A stretch of DNA of 23,808 nucleotides. Source: RBG-13-66-14 sp964436465 (GTDB lineage: Bacteria > RBG-13-66-14). Made by a program: the position numbers and the translations under genes. The notes beneath the pieces were generated by a model. It was given only the letters and a program-made list of their open reading frames with translations. It made no database searches and was not told the DNA's origin. Shown here one piece after another: positions 13,640-21,474 of this stretch. The stretch covers positions 1-23,808 of the forward strand of contig CAYTCV010000024.1 of the NCBI GenBank assembly GCA_964436465.1, written 5' to 3'. Within the stretch, counting starts at the first letter, position 1. Every line of letters starts with the position of its first letter.

Positions 13640-15625
13640 CTACAGCTCGGGCGGGTTCGCCGGGTCGAAGGCGGCCGGATTCAGCCCGTCCCGGGCGAGG
13701 GCCTTCCGCACCTCATCCAGGGCCGCTTCGAGGGGCTCTTTCGCCGGCGGATGCCCGCCGAAGGTCCCCAGTGTCTTGACCGCCGCGGAGATGTACGCCG
13801 CCGCGACGGGATAATTCCCCGTTTCAAGGGCGAGCCGCCCCAGCTCGCCGAGGGACTGCGCCACCCCCGGCGCCGCGTTTAGCTCGAAAAACCCCAGGTA
13901 CGCGGCGCGCAGTAAATCGTGCGCCCTCCGCCGGTCGCCGGTCGTTCGCAGCGCGGTCCCCAGGTTCAGGCGGCATTTCAGTTTTTCCACCGAATCCGGC
14001 ATCCCGTCGAGGGCGGGTTCCACCTGGGCGATGAGCCGCGCCGCCTCTTCCGTCTTCCCCGCGAGCCCGTTCAGCCGGGCCAGAACGGACCGGGTATACG
14101 CGACCTTGTTCGCCTGGCCCAGCTTCTTGTAGATGCCGAGGGCCTTGCGCGCCGTGGCCAGCGCCCCGTCGAGTTTCCCGGCGTCCGCCTCGGCCAGCGC
14201 CATCCGGACCAGAATCTGCGCGAGGGTTATCGGCTCATCAATCCCCTCCAGTAGCTTCAGGGCCTCCTGTAAGGCCTCTACGGCGCCCTCGCGTTCCCCG
14301 AGGCACGAGCGCGCGTCCCCCAGATTCGACAGCGCCGCGGCGATGGTGCTGGGGGTGTTCAGCTCCCGGAAGATTGCGAGCGCCCGTTTGCAAACCTCCA
14401 TGCTCTTCCCGTACTTGCCGATTTCGATGTAAACGTCGGCGAGGTTGGAGAGCATCACCGCTTCGCCGAAGCGGTGGTTGCCCTTCGAGAAGAGAAAAAT
14501 CGCCTCCTCCAGTGACGATATGCTTTTCCGGAACTCGCCCAGCTCCAGGTACACCAGGCCGAGGTTGCCCAGGTTGCCCGCCATCATCTCCTCGTTGCGA
14601 CCCCGCCTCTGGCTCTCGATTGACTGCTTGTAAGACTCCCGGGCCAGGTCAAGCTCCCCCCGGTCGTAATACACGTTCCCCAGGTTGTTCACCGTCATGC
14701 TGACCATGGACGTGTCGGCCATCTCGACGGCGATGTCCTTGGCCCGGTTGAAGTGCTCGATGGCGTCGTCGTACTCGCCCCGGCGGTAGAGGATGACGCC
14801 GATGTTGTTCAGCGAGAGCACCTCGCCCTGCTTGTGGCCCGCCTTCTGCGCCATGGCGAAACCCTGTTCCAGGAGTGAGAGCCCCTCTTCGACGTTGCCC
14901 CGCCGCTCCTCGAGGGAACCTAGCTGAATCAGGCCCTTGGACGCACCGGCCGGGCAGCTGAGCGCGTTGAAGGTCTCGATGGAGGAACTGAAAGACTCCG
15001 CCGTCTCGGTGAAGCGTCCCGCCCGGCGGAGGCAGAGGCCGATGTCGAACAGGGTCCAGGCCGCCCCGATGTCGTCGCCCGCCTCCCGGAATAGTTGCAG
15101 GGCCTCGCCCAGGGGGCCGAGGGCGTCGTCGTGCTGGTTCGCCGACCGCTCGACGAAGCCCAGGGAACGCTTGAGGGTGGCCAGTTGGACGGAGTCGGCG
15201 CCGCCGGTGATGCCCATGCCGTGGAGCACGATGTGCCTGGCCCGTCCGTGCTCGCCCAGGGATGCCTCCGTGACGCTGATTCCCGTCAGGGCGTCCATCT
15301 GGATGCCGGTGTGGACCAGCCGCTGACCCGCGCTCATGGCCTGCATGTAGTTGCCCTTGGCGGTCTCGTGGTCGCCCGACTCCATCCGGCAATAGGCGAC
15401 CAGATTCAACAGCGCCGCGACGTTGGTCTCGTCCTCCACCTCGGCGCTCAGAATCTCCAGAATGTCCTGGACCTCGGCCGTTTTGCCCTCCAGGAGGAAC
15501 CGGTAGCACTTGAGCAGCGCCTTCTTCTGCTCCTCCCGGACCAAGGCCGGAGGGTACAGCGGCGGGAAGCCCGACCACTCGACCTTCAGGCGCAGGGAAC
15601 GCACGGCCTCTTCCGGAGTCAACAT
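13640..15625 (-). CDS. Stand-alone multi-TPR protein
   Basis: The 661-residue protein is almost entirely made of tetratricopeptide repeats of about 40 residues, roughly twelve or more (for example SLNNIGVILYRRGEYDDAIEHFNRA, NLGNVYYDRGELDLARESYKQS, NLADVYIEIGKYGKSMEVCKRAL). The ~40-residue spacing is of the kinesin-light-chain/MalT type. It has no signal peptide or membrane segment, so a cytoplasmic scaffold or peptide-binding role is likely. The C-terminus (LGRLALETGNYPVAAAYISA...PPAKEPLEAALDEVRKAL) resembles the end of AfsR/MalT-like or cyclase-associated ATPase-TPR regulators, but the ATPase and DNA-binding parts are absent. It has its own promoter and is divergent from rocA. Partner unknown. 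Confidence 0.88.
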   Translation of the reverse strand: MLTPEEAVRSLRLKVEWSGFPPLYPPALVREEQKKALLKCYRFLLEGKTAEVQDILEILSAEVEDETNVAALLNLVAYCRMESGDHETAKGNYMQAMSAGQRLVHTGIQMDALTGISVTEASLGEHGRARHIVLHGMGITGGADSVQLATLKRSLGFVERSANQHDDALGPLGEALQLFREAGDDIGAAWTLFDIGLCLRRAGRFTETAESFSSSIETFNALSCPAGASKGLIQLGSLEERRGNVEEGLSLLEQGFAMAQKAGHKQGEVLSLNNIGVILYRRGEYDDAIEHFNRAKDIAVEMADTSMVSMTVNNLGNVYYDRGELDLARESYKQSIESQRRGRNEEMMAGNLGNLGLVYLELGEFRKSISSLEEAIFLFSKGNHRFGEAVMLSNLADVYIEIGKYGKSMEVCKRALAIFRELNTPSTIAAALSNLGDARSCLGEREGAVEALQEALKLLEGIDEPITLAQILVRMALAEADAGKLDGALATARKALGIYKKLGQANKVAYTRSVLARLNGLAGKTEEAARLIAQVEPALDGMPDSVEKLKCRLNLGTALRTTGDRRRAHDLLRAAYLGFFELNAAPGVAQSLGELGRLALETGNYPVAAAYISAAVKTLGTFGGHPPAKEPLEAALDEVRKALARDGLNPAAFDPANPPEL

Positions 15626-15682
15626 CCCGCCGTCCTAAGTCACATTCGCTGAAATCAACAAGTTACGAGATAAGCCTTTAGT

Positions 15683-15711
15683 AATATATTCGAAAATACG
15701 CCCCCCGTCAA
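15683..15711 (-). promoter_or_regulatory. Promoter of the TPR gene
   Basis: On the minus strand TTGACG (15711-15706) is followed after 17 bases by TATATT (15688-15683). The expected start near 15676 is about 50 bases before the ATG at 15625. Confidence 0.7.
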
Positions 15712-15847
15712 GGTTTCCGGCACCGGCATTCATCCGCCGCTGAAAAAAGTCAGTCCTTCACCTACGGCCGCCGGACGACGGGGGTTCCTCCGGGGCCTCC
15801 GGAGGCGCCGGGACTACCGGCCCCTTTATTTCACTCGGGCGGCGTCG

Positions 15848-15853
15848 TATAAT
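15848..15853 (+). promoter_or_regulatory. -10 element for rocA
   Basis: A perfect TATAAT lies 52 bases before the chosen rocA start. The -35 region at the right distance (TTTATT, 15825-15830) is weak. The rest of the 280-base divergent spacer contains a 12-base palindrome GCCTCCGGAGGC and no gene. Confidence 0.5.
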
Positions 15854-15905
15854 CGCAGGGCCTTTTCTGCGACCATCGCAAACCTCAAACCGGAGGATGG
15901 CCACG

Positions 15906-17477
15906 ATGCTGCCCCCCTTCAAGAACGAACCCTACGTGAATTTTTCCGAACCCGGCCCCCGGAAGAAGATGGAGGAGGCCCTGAAGCTGGTCGAATCGAA
16001 GCTCGGCCGCACGTACCCCCTGGTTATCGCAGGCGAGCACGTGGAGACGGGCAAGACCTTCGATTCCATCAACCCCGGCAACACGAACCAGGTGGTGGGC
16101 ACCTTCCACAAGTGCACCGCCGAGCTGGCGAAAAAGGCCATCGAATCGGCCGACGCGGCCTTCGAGAGCTGGCGCTTCGTCCCCGCCGAGCACCGGGCGC
16201 GCTACCTGCTGAACGCCGCCCAAATCTGCCGCGAGCGCATCTACGAGCTGTCCGCCTGGATGGTCTACGAGGAGGGGAAGAACTGGATTGAGGCCTACGC
16301 CGACACCTGCGAGGGAATCGACTTCCTCGAATTTTACGCCCGGGAGGCGGTGCGCTACGCCAAACCCCAGGAGCTGACCCCCTGGCCCGGCGAGGAGAAC
16401 GACTACTCCTACATCCCCCTGGGCGCGGGGGTCGCCATCCCGCCCTGGAACTTCCCCTTCGCCATCATGGCCGGCATCACCGTGGCGCCCATCGTCACCG
16501 GGAACACGGTCTGCCTGAAGCCCGCCACCCCGGCCCCGGCCATCGCCTGGCAACTGGTCGAGATTTTCGAACAGCTAAACCTGCCCCCCGGCGTGCTGAA
16601 CTTCATTCCCGGCTCCGGCGGCGAAATCGGCGACCTCATCGTGGACCATCCCCAAACCCGCTTCATCAACTTCACCGGCTCCATGGAGGTCGGGACGCGC
16701 ATCTTCGAGCGGGCGGCCAAGGTCCACCCGGGGCAGAAGTGGCTCAAGCGGACGGTGCTGGAGATGGGCGGCAAGGACTTCATGGCCGCCGACGAGACCG
16801 CCGACGTGGACGCCTTCGTCGAGGGCGTCACCGTGGCGGCCTTCGGCTACCAGGGCCAGAAGTGCTCCGCCGGCAGCCGCGCCATCGTCCACCAGAAAAT
16901 CTACGACGAGGTGGTGAAAAAGCTCGCCGAGCGCGTCCCCCAAATCGTCACTCACGACCCCACCGAGTGGATTGACGGTCCGGCGGTGAACAACCACGGC
17001 CCGGTAATCACGAAGGACTCCTACGACAAGATTCTGTCCTACATCGAAATCGGCAGGAAGGAGTCCAGGCTGCTGTGCGGGGGCAAGCCGGCGCAGGTCA
17101 TCGGCCGCGAGGGCTACTACATCGAGCCCACGGTGTTCGTGGACGTTCCCTGGAACGGGCGCGTAGCCCAGGAGGAAATCTTCGGCCCCGTCACCGCGGT
17201 GGTGAAGGCCAAGGATTTCGACGACATCGTGCGCATCGCCAACTCGACCCCCTTCGGCCTTACCGGGGCGCTGTACTCGAACAAGCGCGAGAATCTGGAA
17301 CGCGGCCGACGCGAGCTGCACGCGGGGAACCTCTACCTGAACCGCAAGTGCACCGGCGCCCTGGTGGACGTGCAGCCCTTCGGCGGGTTCAACATGTCGG
17401 GGACCGACTCCAAGGCCGGCGGCCGCGACTACCTGCTGTTGTTCCTGCAGGGGAAGAGCGTGAGCGAGAAAATTTAA
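15906..17477 (+). CDS. rocA: L-glutamate gamma-semialdehyde (1-pyrroline-5-carboxylate) dehydrogenase
   Basis: The 523-residue enzyme oxidises glutamate semialdehyde to glutamate with NAD(P), the last step of proline and arginine breakdown, in the cytoplasm. It matches the stand-alone P5C dehydrogenase group (Thermus/Bacillus type) over its full length. It has PWNFP with N182, CLKPA with K205, FTGSMEVG near 257-263, general base E286 (LEMGGK), and nucleophile C320 (GQKCS). IFGPV and NRKCTGALVDVQPFGGF follow near the C-terminus. An ATG at 15897 abuts the GGAGG and leaves no spacing, whereas the in-frame ATG at 15906 has 9 bases, so 15906 is preferred. No proline dehydrogenase is in the window. 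The 3' end is repeated downstream (see repeat entry). Confidence 0.95.
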   Translation: MLPPFKNEPYVNFSEPGPRKKMEEALKLVESKLGRTYPLVIAGEHVETGKTFDSINPGNTNQVVGTFHKCTAELAKKAIESADAAFESWRFVPAEHRARYLLNAAQICRERIYELSAWMVYEEGKNWIEAYADTCEGIDFLEFYAREAVRYAKPQELTPWPGEENDYSYIPLGAGVAIPPWNFPFAIMAGITVAPIVTGNTVCLKPATPAPAIAWQLVEIFEQLNLPPGVLNFIPGSGGEIGDLIVDHPQTRFINFTGSMEVGTRIFERAAKVHPGQKWLKRTVLEMGGKDFMAADETADVDAFVEGVTVAAFGYQGQKCSAGSRAIVHQKIYDEVVKKLAERVPQIVTHDPTEWIDGPAVNNHGPVITKDSYDKILSYIEIGRKESRLLCGGKPAQVIGREGYYIEPTVFVDVPWNGRVAQEEIFGPVTAVVKAKDFDDIVRIANSTPFGLTGALYSNKRENLERGRRELHAGNLYLNRKCTGALVDVQPFGGFNMSGTDSKAGGRDYLLLFLQGKSVSEKI

Positions 17478-17681
17478 GCGGCGCTCGCGGGGAGCGGCTT
17501 GATGCTACACAAAATCCTCCTCGCGGAGCAGGCTCAAGGCCCCGCCTTGCAGGGGAAGAGCGTGAGCGAGAAAATTTAAGCGGCGCTCGCGGGGAGCGGC
17601 TTGATGCTACACAAAATCCTCCTCGCGGAGCAGGCTCAAGGCCCCGCCTTGCAGGGGAAATCGGTGTCCGAGAAACTGTAG
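17446..17681 (+). repeat. 102-bp tandem duplication of the rocA 3' end, with a recoded third copy
   Basis: Units 17446-17547 and 17548-17649 are identical. Each begins with the codons for the last residues LQGKSVSEKI, the stop, and about 69 further bases. A third, partial unit (17650-17681) shares TGCAGGGGAA and then encodes the same peptide, KSVSEKL plus stop, with different codons for both Ser. The 102-base period is 34 codons, so the frame is kept across the array. Each spacer also holds a small in-frame ATG reading into the next C-terminal peptide. No evidence shows it is translated. Confidence 0.9.
17650..17681 (+). pseudogene. Remnant of a second rocA-like 3' end
   Basis: The codons read LQGKSVSEKL then TAG, the same C-terminus as rocA, but Ser codons are TCG and TCC instead of AGC and the last residue is Leu instead of Ile. 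Preserved peptide with changed codons means this sequence was under protein-level selection as a homologue's end. It may be all that remains of a tandem paralogue, or it may be a strain variant joined by the assembler. Confidence 0.5.
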
Positions 17682-17708
17682 CCGCCTCACCCCGACGGTT
17701 ATGACGAT

Positions 17709-17799
17709 GTAGGGGCCGACCGACGGCGCGCCGTTTAGGTCGGCCCTGCGGGGTAGTCGGCAGCTCAAAATGTAGGGCGGGGACTTTAGTCCCCGCCGC
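17709..17799. repeat. Two interspersed palindromic repeats
   Basis: 17709-17745 starts GTAGGGGCCGACC and closes with GGTCGGCC around an inner GGCGCGCC palindrome. It is the inverted partner of 13427-13462. 17772-17799 is GTAGGGCGGGGACT-TT-AGTCCCCGCC. Both begin with GTAGGG, the shared lead-in of the family. Confidence 0.7.
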
Positions 17800-17884
17800 T
17801 TACCTCGGCCCTCACCCAACACTTCCCCCTCCGCTCAATCATCCCCGGCGCGTTCATGGCGAAAAAGCACATAAATAAAAAAAG

Positions 17885-17893
17885 TGCTATACT
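17885..17893 (+). promoter_or_regulatory. Extended -10 upstream of the radical SAM gene
   Basis: TGC followed by TATACT (17888-17893) matches the TGC-TATAAT form found before other genes here. No -35 is evident. Start near 17900 would give a leader of about 230 bases, most of the otherwise gene-free stretch 17800-18131. Confidence 0.4.
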
Positions 17894-18003
17894 ACATGGG
17901 TGCGAAGGACGTACTGGAGATAAGTGTAGAACGGGAATTTTTTCCCAAAGTTTGTAAAGAAAAATCCTCGTTCGAGCTGTGGTAGTCCTCGCAGTAGGCC
18001 TTA

Positions 18004-18028
18004 GGCGGGTGCGGATACCCGCCGTTTT
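18004..18028 (+). terminator. Hairpin in the radical SAM leader (repeat-family, terminator-like)
   Basis: GGCGGGT (18004-18010) pairs with ACCCGCC (18017-18023) and is followed by GTTTT. It resembles the interspersed palindromes, so it may be a repeat rather than a dedicated terminator. If active it would stop transcripts from 17900 before the radical SAM gene, leaving a ~130-base RNA. A second possible pairing, CTGGAAA (18060-18066) with TTTCCAG, lies nearer the start codon. Confidence 0.4.
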
Positions 18029-18131
18029 GTATACCAACGGGATTGAATGGCAAAACTCGTCTGGAAACATCACTCACAACGTTATCCAAAGAGAGTTTTC
18101 CAGCCGTGCAAGTAAGTAAGGAGTCAAACCA

Positions 18132-19418
18132 ATGAGAGCTATGTCATCGAAGCCCCGTGTACTGTTGAGTAGCGTATACAGGCGTTTTTCAGGCGTCTAC
18201 GTGGACTTCATCAACGACAACTTTCAGCACAAGCCCTGGAGCCCGTGCATGCCGCGCGATTTCAACATCGGCCTCCGATTCATCAAGCGCAACGTGCCCG
18301 AGGTGGAGCTGCTCGAGTTCCCGAATTGGGATGAGTATAAGGCCAAACTGGCGGAAGGCTGGGACATAGTCGGATTCAGCTTCTACCAGAGCGAAATCAC
18401 CGAAATCGAGCGGATGATAGCGGAGGCCCGACGCCAGGGTGTGCGAGAAATATGGGCCGGGAACTACGGCGCCCTCGACCCGCACGTTCAAACCCTGGTG
18501 GACCGCACGGTAGTCGGACCCGGCGAGAACGCCGTCGCCGAGATATTCGGACACCGGGTGGCCGAAGACGAGATAAAGCATCCCCTGGTAGTCGGCAAAT
18601 TGAGCATCAACCATGGAAAAATCAAGCTGTTGAACGTGGCGATTCTCTACACCCGGCACGGCTGCCCGTACAAATGTGTCTTCTGCCAGGCCGCGGCTTT
18701 CGGAGGGGGACACACATTCAACATCAACGAGGACGGCATCGAAGAGGTGCTCCGCAAGCTCAAGACCATGGGGATAAAATACATCCTGCTCTACGACGAG
18801 ACCTTCGGCATCGACCCCGTGGCGAGCGACCACATCACCCTCCTCTTCGCCCGGTACGGCTTCCGTTGGTTCGCGATGACCCGGGCCTCAATCGTGCTCC
18901 ACAACCTGGACACCTGGTGCGAGCGCGGGCTCATCGCCACCTGCATCGGCGTCGAGGTCGTCTCCCAGCAGGTGCTGGACACCGTCAACAAGAAGCAGAA
19001 GGTGGAGGAAATCCTCGAGTTCGCCCGCAAAACCAAGGAAAAGGGGCGCATCTACCGGATGATAAACTACATCGTCGGCCACGAGAACATGGATGAGGCG
19101 GATACCCTCCGGGACGTCCGCCGGTTGGGGGATATGGGCTTCGACGTCTTCGCGCTGAGCATCCTGACCCCCTTCCCCCGGACGCCGATGTGGGACCAGA
19201 TAGACTCCACCTATGGCATCTTCGACCACGATTACCGGCACTACAACACCGAGCACCTGGTCTGGAACCACCCGTACATAACCCCCGAACGGATGCGGTT
19301 CCTGCACCGGGAGGCGCACCGAATCCTCAACCGACCGTTCAAGACGGCCGGCGGAATGCTGAGCCGGTTGATTCTGCCGCGGAAGCAGTCCACCCGGTTG
19401 GCCCTGGACATGGGTTGA
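18132..19418 (+). CDS. B12-binding-type radical SAM protein
   Basis: The 428-residue protein has a radical SAM core with the iron-sulfur motif C178-x3-C182-x2-C185 (HGCPYKCVFC). Before it lies a Rossmann-like region (about 8-140: VLLSSVYRR, GWDIVGFSFYQSEITEIERMI, EIWAGNYGALDP, VVGPGENAVAEIFG) of the B12-binding radical SAM architecture. The cobalamin-ligating D-x-H-x-x-G motif is not evident, so cobalamin binding is uncertain. Substrates of this large group include lipids, hopanoids and peptides, and none can be named here. A clear AAGGAG lies 8 bases before the ATG at 18132; a second ATG follows at 18141. The N-terminal LSSVYRRFSGVYVDF and a C-terminal region of about 100 residues (YITPERMRFLHREAHRILNRPF) are typical of this group. 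It is a single gene ending in a strong terminator. Confidence 0.88.
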   Translation: MRAMSSKPRVLLSSVYRRFSGVYVDFINDNFQHKPWSPCMPRDFNIGLRFIKRNVPEVELLEFPNWDEYKAKLAEGWDIVGFSFYQSEITEIERMIAEARRQGVREIWAGNYGALDPHVQTLVDRTVVGPGENAVAEIFGHRVAEDEIKHPLVVGKLSINHGKIKLLNVAILYTRHGCPYKCVFCQAAAFGGGHTFNINEDGIEEVLRKLKTMGIKYILLYDETFGIDPVASDHITLLFARYGFRWFAMTRASIVLHNLDTWCERGLIATCIGVEVVSQQVLDTVNKKQKVEEILEFARKTKEKGRIYRMINYIVGHENMDEADTLRDVRRLGDMGFDVFALSILTPFPRTPMWDQIDSTYGIFDHDYRHYNTEHLVWNHPYITPERMRFLHREAHRILNRPFKTAGGMLSRLILPRKQSTRLALDMG

Positions 19419-19473
19419 CCCGGCGGCCTGGAGCCGGGGTGAATGAGCCCATTGGGCCGATGGATGACATAGG

Positions 19474-19498
19474 GGCGGGTCTCTTGACCCGCCTTTTT
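19474..19498 (+). terminator. Intrinsic terminator of the radical SAM gene
   Basis: GGCGGGTC (19474-19481) pairs with GACCCGCC (19486-19493) around TCTT and is followed by TTTTT. The lead-in TAGG and the stem resemble the interspersed palindrome family, so a repeat may have been adopted as terminator. Confidence 0.88.
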
Positions 19499-19564
19499 CA
19501 TCCCGCATCCAACCCGAACAAGACATCGGGCATGGTCCGCCTGAACGGCGCACCGGACACCGTG

Positions 19565-19573
19565 TGCTATAAT
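19565..19573 (+). promoter_or_regulatory. Extended -10 promoter of the first GT-C gene
   Basis: TGC followed by a perfect TATAAT (19568-19573). No clear -35. The expected start near 19580 leaves about 20 bases containing GGGAG before the GTG at 19602. Confidence 0.55.
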
Positions 19574-19601
19574 CGCACGGCGACTCATCGGGAGAACGGC
19601 C

Positions 19602-21227
19602 GTGACCCTCGCGGCGGAAAAGAATCGTCCAGCCAAGTGGCTGTTAGTGGCGGCGCTGGCCTTTTCGGCGGTCTCGGCGGTCTGGTACGCCATCGAGTTC
19701 AACTGGCTCTCGCTGGACGACGTCTACATCAGCCTGCGCTACGCCCGCAACTGGGACGACGGGCTGGGGCCGGTGTACAACCCCGGCGAGCGCGTCGAGG
19801 GCTACACGAACTTCGCCTGGACGGCGGTGCTGGCGGGGCTGATGAAGCTGGGCCTGCCGGGCCCCCCGACGGCGAAGGCCCTGGCCGAGCTCGCCATCCT
19901 GGGGGCGATTCTGTTCGCCTGGCTCCTGGGGCGGCGCCTGGGGGGGAAGGATTCCTGGGCCGGACCGGCGGCCGCCTGGGCCCTGGCCCTATCGTCGAGC
20001 TTCACCTTCTGGGGTCTGGCCGGGGCGATGGAGGTCTCTCCCCTGGCCCTGACGCTCACCGCCGGTTTCTATCTGCTCCTGGGCCGGGAGGGCGCCGACG
20101 GGAAGAGGCGGAATAGGGAGCTGCTCGGGGCCGGGCTGCTCTTCGGCCTCGGCGGACTCCTGCGGCCCGAGGGCAGCCTCTTCACCCTCCTGGGCGTGCT
20201 CTACGTCTGGCCGGGCCGGGAGGGGCGGCTCAAGCGGCTGCTCATCTACCTGCTGCCGTCGGCCATCCTGGTGGGCGGGCTCGAGGTCTTCCGCCTGGCC
20301 TACTACGGCGACTGGCTGCCCAACACCTTCTACGCCAAAACCGGCCTCAACGGCAGGCTGCTCCTGCGCGGACTTGAGTATGTGGGCGGCTTCATCCTGA
20401 GCCACCTGCCACTGTTCCTGCTGGCGGCGGCCCTCCCCTGGCGCAGGCTCGGGCGGCGCCTCACCCCGATGCTCGCCGCCGTGGGGCTGTATTTCATCTA
20501 TCTGGTCCTCATCGGCGGGGACTGGATGGCCTGGCGCCTGTTCGTACCGATTCTGCCGATTCCGGCGGTGGCGGCGGGGCTGGGTCTGGACCGTTTGCGG
20601 AAACTCGAGGTGCCGCTGCGGAAGGCCGCCCTGCCGGTCCTGGTCGCGGCCTCGGCCGGCGGGCTCTTCCTGCTGTCGGCCTCGCTGGGCGAGCACGCCC
20701 ACATCGGCGAGTACCGCTTCCACGAGACGCTGCACCTCCACACCGGCCACTGGCTCGCCAAGGTCAGCGACCCCGACGACACCATCGCCGTCTCCAGCGC
20801 GGGCATCATCCCCTGGCTGACGGGCCTGCGGGCCATAGACATGCTGGGGCTCAACGACTCACACATCGCCCGGGAGGGAATAGACCTGGGCGGACGGGCC
20901 ACTCCGGGCCACGAGCGCTACGACAACGACTATGTCCTGGCCCGGAAGCCGGATTGGATAATCCTGGGCCTGACCCCGAACTTCCTGCTCTCGGGGGAGA
21001 AGCCGGCCTTCCTGCCCGATTACGACCTCATCACGCGCCCCGAGCTCTGGCGGGACTACCACGTCGTGTTCCCGCCGCTCCCCACGCGGGCCATCCTCCA
21101 CCGCCGCGACGACGTCGAGGGGCTGCAACGACTTGAACCCCACTGCTGGACCTGGCTCTGGTACTTCACCCACCCCCTGGCGCGGATGACGGAGCCCCTC
21201 CCGCCACCGCCGGTCTACGGGTACTAG
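19602..21227 (+). CDS. Polytopic GT-C-type glycosyltransferase-like membrane protein
   Basis: The 541-residue product starts at a GTG with GGGAG upstream. It has about ten hydrophobic segments, the first at about 12-30. An acidic pair D39-D40 in the first loop (SLDDVYISLRYARNW) precedes NPGERVEGYTNFAW (about 60-73), the signature of a family related to the PMT/ArnT-like GT-C enzymes. A soluble C-terminal part (about 385-541) has DPDDTIAVSSAGIIPWLTGLRAIDMLGLNDSHIAREG and GHERYDNDYVLARKPDWI, conserved in the family. Such enzymes use polyprenyl-phosphate sugars on the outer face of the inner membrane. The acceptor is unknown. It is a close paralogue of the gene at 22193 and carries its own promoter and terminator. 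Confidence 0.85.
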   Translation: MTLAAEKNRPAKWLLVAALAFSAVSAVWYAIEFNWLSLDDVYISLRYARNWDDGLGPVYNPGERVEGYTNFAWTAVLAGLMKLGLPGPPTAKALAELAILGAILFAWLLGRRLGGKDSWAGPAAAWALALSSSFTFWGLAGAMEVSPLALTLTAGFYLLLGREGADGKRRNRELLGAGLLFGLGGLLRPEGSLFTLLGVLYVWPGREGRLKRLLIYLLPSAILVGGLEVFRLAYYGDWLPNTFYAKTGLNGRLLLRGLEYVGGFILSHLPLFLLAAALPWRRLGRRLTPMLAAVGLYFIYLVLIGGDWMAWRLFVPILPIPAVAAGLGLDRLRKLEVPLRKAALPVLVAASAGGLFLLSASLGEHAHIGEYRFHETLHLHTGHWLAKVSDPDDTIAVSSAGIIPWLTGLRAIDMLGLNDSHIAREGIDLGGRATPGHERYDNDYVLARKPDWIILGLTPNFLLSGEKPAFLPDYDLITRPELWRDYHVVFPPLPTRAILHRRDDVEGLQRLEPHCWTWLWYFTHPLARMTEPLPPPPVYGY

Positions 21228-21251
21228 ATGAGGCCTGGACAGGGATGTAAA

Positions 21252-21278
21252 GCCGCGCTACGGGTGCGGCCTTTTTTT
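21252..21278 (+). terminator. Intrinsic terminator of the first GT-C gene
   Basis: GCCGC (21252-21256) pairs with GCGGC (21266-21270) around a 9-base loop and is followed by C and seven T (21272-21278), 25 bases past the stop codon. Confidence 0.75.
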
Positions 21279-21398
21279 ATTCCGCCACGCGGGGGACGGC
21301 ACGGGCAATCCCACCCCCGAAACAGAGGAGAAACGTACGCGATAGTCCAATTTAAAAATTTTAATTCTTTTAATATCAATAAGATAATCCTCGAATGC

Positions 21399-21427
21399 TT
21401 GACGGCCTAAAGAAATTGTGCTATTTA
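21399..21427 (+). promoter_or_regulatory. Candidate promoter of the lipoprotein gene, with AT-rich upstream block
   Basis: TTGACG (21399-21404) is followed after 17 bases by TGC-preceded TATTTA (21422-21427). The -10 is weak but has the extended TGC. A strikingly AT-rich block (about 21346-21385) lies upstream, as in UP elements. Confidence 0.4.
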
Positions 21428-21474
21428 TATTAAGACTAATCAGGGCAAGCCTTACCCGAGACGGGAAGGTAGCC

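Noticed and set aside
15897..15905. ATG at 15897 as the rocA start
   Set aside because: The GGAGG ends right at this codon, leaving no spacing. The in-frame ATG at 15906 has the normal 9 bases.
17075..17704. Plus-strand open frame with a repeated ERERENLSGARGERL-like peptide
   Set aside because: It is in an alternate frame of rocA extended by the 102-base repeat. The frame persists only because the period is divisible by three.
17786..18073. 95-codon minus-strand frame
   Set aside because: It has no ribosome-binding site or recognisable domain and overlaps interspersed repeats and the radical SAM leader.
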